This document shows, piece after piece, positions 1 through 9,494 of a stretch of 64,000 bases of DNA (position 1 is its first letter; each line of letters begins with the position of its first letter). The notes beneath the pieces were generated by a model, which was not told where the DNA came from, ran no database searches, and worked only from the letters and a program-made list of their open reading frames with translations. The DNA is from Asterias amurensis (taxonomy: Eukaryota; Echinodermata; Asteroidea; Forcipulatida; Asteriidae), in assembly GCF_032118995.1 (NCBI RefSeq), contig NC_092656.1, forward strand, positions 18,416,694 to 18,480,693. The letters are read 5' to 3'. The translations under genes and the position numbers were made by a program.

Positions 1-376
1 TGGTACATTGGAGTGTCTATTCTATTTCAATCAGATTCAACATAACACACTTGTATTACACGATGTTGGTTTTAATTTCAAAGGAACAATGTGACTATCA
101 ACTTCCTTGTTGTAGTTTCTAAGCAAGCTCCCGTAATTAAAGAACTCTACTTCCGTAATCAAACAGACAATTGCCGACAGTACTGGTTGCCGATACTAAT
201 AAATAAACTAAATTTATTTTTTATAATATTTGCTGGAATGGCAAGAAACTGACCTTGTGATGTTGTTTCGCCTTGTCACATTGAGTATAGGTGTGGTCTA
301 TTGCAAATGGTTTGTTTTGGCGTCGATGAAAATGTTTTCAACTCCAACATTATTTCCTCCTCTACGGATGTAAACA
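1..376. other. Intergenic, nothing recognised
   Basis: AT-rich sequence with no convincing reading frame, RNA gene or repeat that I can identify. Confidence 0.5.
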
Positions 377-522
377 TAGTCTTGGCCCAAGACGATGGTG
401 CTTGATTCTGGATAGTGTACTACGCGCGGTTGAATCGCAAAAAGCGCGCCCGGTATGATTTAGTTACGTGGACGGCTCGAAATCTAGACTACACTCTGCA
501 AGCTAGTCTTGGGCCAAGACTA
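377..522. mobile_element. Short TIR element with 9-bp target duplication (Mutator-like)
   Basis: A 146-bp non-autonomous element. Both ends read TAGTCTTGGCCCAAGAC inward, a 17-bp terminal inverted repeat that is itself nearly palindromic. It is flanked by exact 9-bp direct repeats ATGTAAACA (368-376 and 523-531). The 9-bp duplication and the shared TAGTCTTGG end tie it to the larger element at 5102-6783. Nine-base duplications are typical of the MuDR/Rehavkus group; that assignment is inference, since no transposase is present. Confidence 0.75.
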
Positions 523-531
523 ATGTAAACA

Positions 532-1129
532 GGGAACGTGTGTCTAATTTACAGAATAAGTTGAAAAGGGAATCGGGAGAATTATCAAAGTTTCTTCACT
601 AAATTCACCTTTTTCACGAGGTCACAATAACCTCAATTACTAACTGGGTAAGGGTTCGAATAAAATACAAAACAAAGATTGAAGAACCATAAAGCGAAAC
701 AGGATACAGCACAGAACTGTTTACGATAAATATTAATAGATGTTGCATCAAAACCAGGAGGAATAAAACCTCCCTTGGCGAGACAAATAAACAATATACT
801 CCAAGGGTGTTTAGGCAATGTAATTCCATCATGCGGCGAGTCCAAAACTAATTTGGGTAAAAGGGGTTTTTTTTTTTACTAAATGAAAAAGAGGAACAAC
901 CATTAACATCTTCTATCGTTCATTTTGTAATTTTTAATTCACAAAAACTAACATTTAGACGCAAATATCCCCGGTGGTTTTTGGCGTTTCATTCCAAAAA
1001 ATGCATAACTTTGCAGTTTTGTTTTATGTTATCTTCTTCCCATTTTCTTTAATTGTTGTACGTATCAAGCCTTTAGTTTTTCAATCCAGCCCAATGTGCG
1101 GCCAATTATAGAACCAGTTTGTCTTCTTA
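532..1129. other. Intergenic, nothing recognised
   Basis: No gene is supported. The overlapping frames on the minus strand at 614-845 have no splice context, domain or coding character. A poly-T run lies at 868-877. Confidence 0.45.
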
Positions 1130-1131
1130 TA

Positions 1132-2255
1132 CACTGTAAAAAAATTGGGTAAAAAAATGCCCAACCTTTTACCCAATTAAGGGCGAATAGTGAACTCCTC
1201 CAACTTTTGGGCAAAATATTAACCATCAAAGTTGGGCACTCTGATTGCCAAATAATTGGGTAATATTTCCTCATCAATAGTTGGGTATATTTTGCTAACC
1301 AACAGTTGGGTAATATTTTGTTTACCCATTTTCTGGGTATTTAATACATTATCAATAACCCACTTATTGGGCGATGATTTTATTAATGATTTAACCCTTT
1401 TCGGTGTTATCCAACAAATGGTGAATATATTTAACCCTTTGATTTACAGTTTCTCCTGTGATACGTCATACAACCAGGCATAGAAAATATCTTTTCCACG
1501 ATGGCAAACGGTAGTGAGCTGTGACCTCGACATCTCTCTCAAAATCGAGAGGGTGCTCAGTGGTTTGTAGATGCTTTGGAAGGTTAGTTTTCAACTAAAT
1601 ACAATTTGTTTCCTGTTCAGTTGTTGTACACAGTCGTGACAGTTGCAGCGCAAGCACACGCATACATGCCACAACCGGCATTGCACATAATGGCATGATG
1701 AAACTGAAACTAAAAACTGAAACTAATTCAACAGTTGTGTCACTGTGTTGCTCCCTCTGCAACTGTCACGACTATGCACGACTGAATAGAAAACACAACT
1801 TCATATTTAGTTAAAAACTAACCTTCAAATTGGATCTATATCTACTGGACAACCCCGCTCGTCACAGCCACTCCTCCACTCGCCATGTTGGAAAATATCG
1901 CTATGTTTTTTATACCATACCCAACTTTTGGGCAACTCTTTGATCGTAGTGCGCATGATCGGATGATTTTGACCAACTAATGTGCATCATTTTAACCAAC
2001 AATCAAAATTAATTAAAATTACCCAAAAAGTTGCTCAATAAATAAGCAAAAGTGTAACCAACAGTTATGATAAATTCAGATTACGAATTATTTGCCCAAC
2101 ACTTGCCCAACTTTTGTTCCGCTTTTTAAACAAAAAATTGGCAAACAAAATGTTTGCCCAACAACACCAATTATTGGTTTTGTTGGGCAATTATCGACCA
2201 ATAATTGTTGAAGTTACTTTGCCCAACAAATAATTTGACCAACGTTTTTGCAGTG
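1132..2255. mobile_element. 1.1-kb TA-flanked non-autonomous DNA transposon
   Basis: The ends are CACTGTAAAAA and, inverted, CACTGCAAAAA, flanked by TA on both sides (1130-1131 and 2256-2257). The body is packed with short words such as TTGGGTAA and TTGCCCAA in both orientations, so it forms a diffuse foldback. A second inverted repeat lies inside: about 1570-1640 (ttagttttcaactaaat, cagtcgtgacagttgc) pairs with about 1760-1825. No transposase frame is seen. The TA duplication is compatible with a Tc1/mariner-type mobiliser, but the superfamily is not proven. Confidence 0.65.
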
Positions 2256-2367
2256 TAAATAGAACCATTACACGGAAGCGTTATGGCAAACTCGTGATTG
2301 CCAGATTAAAATTCAGTGTCACCCATCTCTTCCTGTGGGACACTTTCGGAAAGAGTTCAAAGTATAA

Positions 2368-3869
2368 TGGGTCGTATGAATAAAAAGTAGTACTTACTTT
2401 TACTTGAAAATTTCAAGTATTTACTACCATCCATATGAATAAAAGGAAGTAAAAACTGTTACTTAAAAGTATTTACTAAAATGCTAAAAGTATCTACTTT
2501 TACCAAAAAGTAAATTCTTTTAATTTTAGCACTTACTTACTTCCATATGAACAAACGGAGAATATACTACAAAATGCAAGTAAATACTAGTGATTTTTCA
2601 AGGTAGCTCCAGAGCTACCTTGGGCACAGAAGTAAAAGGCTCGTCCGAAGAAATGACAGTGTTTATGAATGTTCCTCACAGGATAAATGTTTAAGTCCAA
2701 AGGAAAGACATCACTAAAATATTAAATAGACACATACACAGTGTTTCACAACAGAAACAATACACACAAACTCAAACTGCTTTTAATCAAACTTGTTTAT
2801 ATATGCTGAGGATAAAATAAACCCGTTTGTAAAAAAAACCGTTTTGTATCATTACAGTAAGCTTTTAAAAAAGATATAAAGAATTTTTTCAACTCAGAAA
2901 TGAATGCCTCGATCATTAAGGCTTATTGTTCATAAAATCAGAAGAAGTAATTTTTTTAAACAATTAAAATGCATTTCAATAGAATGTTGTTCGTGTTATT
3001 ATTAAAACTTTTAAGTTTAAGTTAAATAGCTATGCTCATATCCAGCTCTCATGTTCTCTATACAGCGCTGTCATGCTCCACTCCAAGTTTCAAAAGCTTA
3101 AAGGAACACGTTGCCTTGGATCGGACGAGTTGGTCAAAACAAAAGCGTTTGTAACCGTTTTTTATAAAATGCATATGGTTGGAAAGATGTTTTAAAAGTA
3201 GAATACAATGATCCACACAAGTTTGCCTCGAAATTGCGTGGTTTTCCTTCTACTGTGCGAACTAACATGGTCGGCCATTTATGGGAGTCAAAATTTTGAC
3301 CCCCATAAATGGCCGACGTGTTAGTCGACGAGGTAAAAGGAAAACTACGCAATTTCGAGGCATGTTTGTGTGGATCATTGTATTCTACTTTTACAACATC
3401 TTTCTACCCATATGCATTCTATAAAAAACGGTTACAAACGCCTTTCAAAGACCAACTCGACCGATCCAAGGCAACGTGTTCCTTTAACAAAAACGTTTTT
3501 ATTCTGTGTGTCCAGATGAGTCGTCTTCATCAAAATGTTGTCAGAATAAAAACCTCATGGCTGACTTGAAGATTTCTATGTTTCTGTTAAATCAAATGCT
3601 GCTTTGGCTGTGTGTGTGTGTGAGTGCGTACGTAGACGTGAATGTGAGTTGTAATACAAAGGAAACCTTTTGTTAAGAGCCATTCAGCCATGGTATATCA
3701 GAAGTATTTACTCCAAAGCATTAAGTGAATACTTTGCAGTAAAAGAATAGGTTTATTCATACGGAATTTAGAAGATGCTTTTACTGAATGCTTCTACTTG
3801 GAAGTTTATGCTTTTACTTTTTGCTAGTACTTGTCAGCAGTAAATACTACTTTTTATTCATACGACCCA
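2368..3869. mobile_element. 1.5-kb TIR element with a nested MITE
   Basis: The ends are inverted copies of TGGGTCGTATGAATAAAAAG. The subterminal regions (about 2390-2590 and 3700-3850) carry many copies of words such as AAGTATTTACT and TTTTACTT, a pattern common for transposase-binding subterminal repeats. A complete family-B MITE (3102-3483) sits inside, so this element is older than that insertion. No coding capacity is visible and the target duplication could not be settled. Confidence 0.7.
3102..3483. mobile_element. Family B palindromic MITE, copy 1 (TTAA)
   Basis: A 382-bp near-perfect foldback. It begins AGGAACACGTTGCCTTGG, ends with the inverse, and is flanked by TTAA on both sides (3098-3101, 3484-3487). 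The arms of about 190 bp meet at about 3290-3305. TTAA duplications point to mobilisation by a piggyBac or Kolobok transposase (inference). Four further copies lie at 30143, 41658, 47855 and 61644. Open frames read across these copies are by-products of the palindrome. Confidence 0.85.
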
Positions 3870-4163
3870 ATGGTCTAGTTTGGTCAAGGTGAATAATGCT
3901 GTTTTATTGCCAAATTATAAATAAAATCACAATTTAAAGGTCACATGTAAACATAAGTTTCCTCTAAATACAATGTTTACTTGATGAGTAAACAGTAAAA
4001 TTAGCCACTGTATTTTCATGAAGAACGTGAAATATATCCACGTTTCTGAGGTGACAGCATGGTGCCAACCGCATCTCTGGCCGCAGGGGTTATACGCAGC
4101 CACCACGAACTTATGAATCTCCTATCAAGGCAAATGTTTGGGTATACATGAACTTGTAATTAT
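3870..4163. other. Spacer between two elements
   Basis: No gene, RNA or repeat recognised between the element ending at 3869 and the MITE beginning at 4168. Confidence 0.4.
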
Positions 4164-4167
4164 TTAA

Positions 4168-4725
4168 AGGCAGTGGACACTATTGGTAGTTACTCAAAAC
4201 AATTGTTAGCGTAAAACCTCATTTGGCAATGAGTAATGGGGCGAGGTTGATGGTATAAAACATTGTGAGAAACGGCTCCCTCTGAAGTGTCATAGTTTTC
4301 GAGAAAGAAGTAATTTTCCACAAATTTGATTTCGAGACCTCAAGTTTAGAACTTGAGGTCTCGAAATCAACTATCTAAACGCACACAACTTCGTGTGACA
4401 AGGGTGTTTTTTTCTTTCATTAATATCTCGCAAATTCGATGACCGATTGAGAAACGGCTCCCTCTGAAGTGCCATAGTTTTCGAGAAAGAAGTAATTTTC
4501 CACAAATTTGATTTCGAGACCTCAGATTTAGAACTTGAGGTCTCGAAATAAACCATCTAAACGCACACAACTTGGCGTGACAAAGGTTTTTTTTCCCATT
4601 ATTATCTTGCAAGTTCGATTACCGATTGAGCTCAAATTTTCAGAGGTTTGTTATTTTATGCAGATGTTGAGATACACCAACTGTGAAGGCTAGTCTTTGA
4701 CAATTACCAATAGTGTCCACTGCCT
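4168..4725. mobile_element. Family A MITE, copy 1 (TTAA), internally duplicated
   Basis: The ends are AGGCAGTGGACACTATTGG and its inverse, with TTAA on both sides (4164-4167, 4726-4729). At 558 bp it is longer than the usual 360-390 bp. The segment from GAGAAACGGCTCCCTCTGAAG to the GAGACCTCA hairpin occurs twice, at about 4267-4390 and about 4449-4570. The family signature is an inner hairpin that reads TTTCGAGACCTCAA and back. Confidence 0.85.
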
Positions 4726-4729
4726 TTAA

Positions 4730-5092
4730 AACCTACAGGGCATTTCCGAAATGGGGAAAAAATCACATTTTTTTAGCGGTCACTACGAACATGGTAAGAC
4801 CATTAACCCTGTTTCCAAAGCTTACTCATGATTCAATTGCGAAAGGTGCCTGACGCTGCGATCCATTGCTAGCCTTTTTCAATAGCTGTATAGGGAAAGA
4901 CTGTTGTTGTCGAAGTGTGAATTAGTAACACTATCTGTCTTTATTCGACAAGTCATTTTGGTTATCTGTCTGCAACTGCACCTTACTCCTTCCTTCTTCC
5001 TGTTATATTTGACTGTCAAATTGAAAACCACCATTCGCCAAGAATACACGTGACACTGATGACAAGGAAGAGTTGGGATTTATCAGATGTCG
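4730..5092. other. Intergenic, nothing recognised
   Basis: No gene or repeat recognised in the 363 bp between the MITE and the Mutator-like element. Confidence 0.4.
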
Positions 5093-5101
5093 GTCAGCAC
5101 G

Positions 5102-6783
5102 TAGTCTTGGTTTCAAGACCATTGGTGTTGCGCGGTCACACACAACCAACGTTCCGATTATGCAGAGCAAAAACTGTACACGCTTGTAATGAACGAACGC
5201 TAGCGGGCGCTCTGTTTCTCTGATTTCCGGCTGGCGCTTCCGGCTGTGCTCATTCTAAACGACGACTTCGACTACAGCTACGTCTAGATCAGCGCGTCTA
5301 CCAGTGTTGAAGAATAGGCAGACGCGCGCGATCTAGCCGTAGCTGTACATTGATCTCCATTATACTGACTGGATAGGACATTGCGCTATGCTGCGTGCAT
5401 AAACACGCGGCCCAACAATGGCGGCGCAATTCCTTCAAACGGGTAAATTAATGTGCACTTGGTCGGGTTTGAGTCTGTCAGTTGAAGTTGTAAATTGAGA
5501 ATAGAAATGTGGGGAAAACATGACGATCGATAGTTTGAAGTATGAAAAAGTTTCTGAGTGAAATGCAATAAAGCAAACTAACTTTACATTTGTTTCTATC
5601 GAATGCCCTATTAGTATTATGATAATGATATTTAAATTTCTAAACAAACACTCGGCCGAGAAACTGTATTGGGATTCAGGTATATGTTTTTTTTTATTCT
5701 TTCAGTTCATTGAGAAAATGGCAATAAACCATATAAAGACAAAACAAGAGTGCTCCTACAATAAACAATTCGAGTAGGCACTAGAGTGAGAACTACATAC
5801 TCGCTAAAATCGAGGGAAAAGAACAAGAAAGATGAAAACAAAATACAATGTGATAAGTGAGAGTTGACTCCATTAACAAATTTAAACTTTTTATTGTTAA
5901 GCTTCTATTCATCATGTTAATTGAAAAACAATCCCAACAGCAAAACTTCCATAACCGTTTTACTGTTCCGCCAGAAATAAATATTTTATTTTGGTCACAA
6001 ATAACGAAGTCGGCTATTTCCGAGATGACTGATCCTCTCAACGAACTTGTATCGTCTGTACATAATTCGCATATACATGTCGCTTTCCCGAACCATTTAA
6101 TTATTGATGCTATGACAAACATCTGTTGAAATCCGGGCTTCCCGTCCTCGTCGATTCCAGACAACCATCTGTAACGGAGCGAAAACAAAAATAGTATTGC
6201 TCTGTAAAAATTACAAATACTTGGCCTATAATAATTATTTTATGAAAGATAGTTTAAATTTCCGGCTTATATTTGTAACGTTAGATATAATAATAATAAT
6301 ATGAATCGCTAAAAAAATGCAAAGGCCTACCTACTTATGGAAAGACAATCCCTTTGCCGACTCAGTTTTCCCTCCTCCAGTGATTGACAGCCGCGCACGA
6401 CTTCACCATCAGCATTTTTAGTTTGTTTGATCCGATTCCAATTGTATTTATCCCCAAATGACAATTAAAAGGACGAAAACTCCTCTCTGCTTGCAGCAAC
6501 TCCGTTTAAAAGTGTACAGCGCATTTCGTGTGACGAACGGTCTTCACCCGTTTGAAAAATTACGCGCGCGGTCTGCGTTTAGACGCGATGTCCTATCCAG
6601 TCAGTATAATGGAGATCAATGTAGCTGTAGCCGAAGTCGCCGTTTCGGACGCGGCCTAAATCATAGAAACAGAGCGCCCGCTAGCGTTCGTTCATTACAA
6701 GCGTGTACAGTTTTTGCCGTGCATAGATCGGAACGTTGGTTGTGTGTGACCAGGCAACACCAATGGTCTTGGAACCAAGACTA
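5102..6783. mobile_element. 1.7-kb Mutator-like element with long TIRs and 9-bp TSD
   Basis: The ends are inverted copies of TAGTCTTGG(TTT/TTC)CAAGACCATTGGTG. Imperfect terminal inverted repeats extend about 270 bp (5102-5370 against about 6590-6783), sharing blocks such as AACGAACGCTAGCGGGCGCT and GTACACGCTTGTAATGAACG. Exact 9-bp duplications GTCAGCACG flank it (5093-5101, 6784-6792). The interior is unrelated AT-rich DNA with one 131-codon minus-strand frame (5793-6188) that I do not recognise. Long TIRs with a 9-bp TSD fit MuDR/Rehavkus elements, which often carry captured host DNA; no transposase is seen. Confidence 0.8.
5793..6188 (-). other. Unidentified 131-codon frame inside a transposable element
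   Basis: This is the only sizeable frame in the Mutator-like element. Its N-terminal two thirds look protein-like (WLSGIDEDGKPGFQQMFVIA, then ATCICELCTDD); the last third is low in information. A possible acceptor (ttccgttacag) lies near its start. It could be a captured host exon, a transposase remnant or chance. I assign no function. Confidence 0.25.
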
Positions 6784-6792
6784 GTCAGCACG

Positions 6793-7077
6793 GTCTACGG
6801 GTCACAGTGATTTAGGCGCGATTGTTGCCCTTGGCGCATCTGGTAGTTTTGCCCAAAGATTGTGTAGCGCCACGTATGATCTTTGATTTTGCCTTATTTG
6901 TTGTGCAATTACTTATTAATACACAATGGAACATTTATTTAGCAACATTTTAAAAAATCCCTTGATCCTAAACACGATCTATGTGAGCCAACGTACTGTG
7001 TGAAGCGTCTTAAACACTTTTACCATAAATACTGACAATCTTAGCCTACTCAATACCATAAAGGAAACAGATTGTCT
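6793..7077. other. Spacer, nothing recognised
   Basis: No gene or repeat recognised. Confidence 0.4.
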
Positions 7078-7081
7078 TTAA

Positions 7082-7449
7082 AGACAGTGGACACTATTGG
7101 TAATTGTCAAAGACCAGTCTTCTCACTTGGTGTATCTCAACATATACATAAAATAACAAACCTGTGGAAATTTGAGCTCAATCGGTCGTCGAAGTTGGTG
7201 AAAGAAAAAACACCCTTGTCACACGAAGTTGTGTGCTTTTAGATGGTTGATTTCATGACCTCAAATTCTAAACTTGAGGTCTCGAAATCAAATTCGTGGA
7301 AAAATACTTCTTTCTCAAAAACTATGTCACTTCAGAGGGAGCCGTTTCTCACAATGTGGTATACCATCAACCTCTCCCTATTACTCATTACCATGTAAGG
7401 TTTTATGCTCATAATTATTTTGAGTAATTACCAATAGTGTCCACTGCCT
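7082..7449. mobile_element. Family A MITE, copy 2 (TTAA)
   Basis: TTAA flanks at 7078-7081 and 7450-7453. The ends are AGACAGTGGACACTATTGG and the inverse of AGGCAGTGGACACTATTGG. It lies in the orientation opposite to copy 1, as judged from the order of its inner blocks. Confidence 0.85.
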
Positions 7450-7731
7450 TTAATAAGGTGTCCTTATTTTAAATCTTGCATACTAACACACGTTAGATAC
7501 TGATCATAACACAATGTGTCATTAAATGAACTTCTACCCATCAGGTTATAAGATTTCAATCTGTACATGTAGTTTATTTCTGGCGACAAAGAGCTACAAG
7601 GTAACAACACAGCAAGGTCAAATAAAAATGTCAAAATAAACAAACAGTTTCACACTTTTTATATAAACACAATTGATATATAAACATTTATATAGTATTT
7701 CATAAAATGCGTCGATAGACGTTATATATAA

Positions 7732-7966
7732 TGCGTTCGATTAGCTTCCCTGTCTACCCCGCGGTGCTTTTTCGGGTGAGCCCCTGACAAGAGCTAATCA
7801 AACCGCCCTCTAGCGGTGACGTCATGCAACTCGGGCCAGCCCCAAGTGACCCGTTCCACAAGCAGGGCACTTGTGGCTGACCCGGGTGAGCCCTTGAAAT
7901 GACATCAAAGCTATTCGAACGCACCCGGGGGCAGACCGGGGTTGACCCAGGGAAGCTAATCGAATG
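7732..7966. mobile_element. GC-rich inverted-repeat element
   Basis: About 235 bp bounded by inverted copies of GCGTTCGATTAGCTTCCCTG, markedly more GC-rich than the flanks. An inner near-copy of the terminal word (gcgttcgaatagcttt, read on the minus strand) lies near 7907-7922. It has no coding capacity and the target duplication is unclear. Confidence 0.6.
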
Positions 7967-8557
7967 ATTTTGAGACCTGTATCAGAGCAGCACAAGCAAA
8001 CATCAATTTTAACTTCATAGAGCTAGCTGTTTCAGGACAAATACGTGTACCTGTTTCGCAAATGTTTTCGTGCCGTATATAAGCAGGGAACCAGTCAACA
8101 ATACCAATGACATCATACTTCTTCTTGCTGGTAATTTTTTCTACTGATCACAATGAGTTGGTGTTTACCCAGTACTAAATCAACATCAGACATGTTGTCA
8201 AACAATTTGACTCTTCAATATAAGACTAAGACCTGCTATTTAACCTCATACATAGTGGCCCAATCTTTTGCATTTAAGTAAAATATGGTTGGCTTATACA
8301 ATTGTTGATGAATATTAAATTGCAATAAATTACAAAAGTCCCCATCCTGAGAATGAATGGATTCAAGACAAACTCAGTATAACTTTAGTCAGAGTAGAGA
8401 AATATCCAACATTTTACTTTTAGAATTGTTCAAGTTTACTACAGTGCAAGTTAACTCTATCTTTCGATCTGTAGACTGTAGTTGGCTTTCAATACTGAGT
8501 CTACCACAAGTACCTAATGGTATAAACATGTGGATTGGTTTGTCAGTCTCTAACATA
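7967..8557. other. Intergenic, nothing recognised
   Basis: AT-rich. The overlapping frames at 8357-8608 (plus) and 8389-8574 (minus) run into a MITE and show no domain or splice logic. Confidence 0.4.
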
Positions 8558-8561
8558 TTAA

Positions 8562-8929
8562 AGGCAGTGGACACTATTGGTAATTACTCAAAATATTTAT
8601 TAGCATAAAACCTTTCTTGGTGACGAGTAATGAGGAGAGGTTGATGGTATAAAACATTGTGAGAAATGGCTCCCTCTGATGTGCCATAGTTTTCGAGAAA
8701 GAAGTAAATTTCCACGAATTTGATTTCGAGACCTCAAGTTTAGAACTTGAGGTCTCGAAATCAACTATCTAAACGAACACAACTTCGTGTTTTATTCTTT
8801 CATTATTAATTTGCAAGTTTGATGACCGATTGAGTTCAAATTTTCACAGGTTTGTTATTTTATGCATATGTTGAGGTACACCAACTGTGAAGGCTAGTCT
8901 TTGACAATTACCAATAGTATCCACTGCCT
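8562..8929. mobile_element. Family A MITE, copy 3 (TTAA)
   Basis: TTAA flanks at 8558-8561 and 8930-8933. A standard 368-bp copy with terminal AGGCAGTGGACACTATTGG repeats and the GAGACCTCAAG inner hairpin. Confidence 0.85.
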
Positions 8930-8933
8930 TTAA

Positions 8934-9494
8934 CCTTAAATCACATCTAAAGCAAGCAACTTTATTGGCTACAGCTAAGGCTGCAACAACAATAATGAGG
9001 AATAGGACATGTCAGTAATCTAGCAATAGCCACTGCAGGGTTTGACTTTAACGTTTTTCATTGACTAGCCAGCGCAGCGGGACCAGTTAGCCTTTATTTT
9101 ACTGGTCCGTCAGCTTTTGCACTTGTTCACAACTCATATTAAATAGGCATGCTTTTTTTTAACACTGAACTAGCCAGCAGATAGGATCAATTGGAGAGAA
9201 TTCTGTCCGGTCCGCATGTGTCTTATCTGCCATCTGGCCAGCGGACCACTTTCAAGGGAGAACACTGCCACTGCCCAAGCCATTCTTAAAGACAAAGCCT
9301 TAATTTTCCTTTTGATGTTATACACATCCAACCCCCTCATCGATGACGTTTGACCCCTTAAACGTGGCTCATTGATAGTCACAGCATTATAATTACCCCT
9401 ACACTTCTGAGGAGTTCAGGGTATGTTTTCAATGGTGTTTAAAATGCCACACATAAGATAAGGTTCCAGGAACTGTAATCTAGTTCCTACCTCA
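8934..9494. other. 3' flank of ARMC6
   Basis: Downstream of the ARMC6 stop codon on the minus strand; probably holds its 3' UTR, whose end I cannot fix. No other gene recognised. Confidence 0.4.

Noticed and set aside
3134-3569. Frames of the RNFEA.LCGSLYST type, repeated at 30.2, 41.7, 47.8 and 61.7 kb
   Set aside because: The same peptide recurs because all are family B MITE copies read on either strand; not genes.
4367-4612. Frames of the LISRPQ(V/I)LNLRSRNQI type at many sites
   Set aside because: Reading frames across the family A inner hairpin; they recur with each MITE copy.
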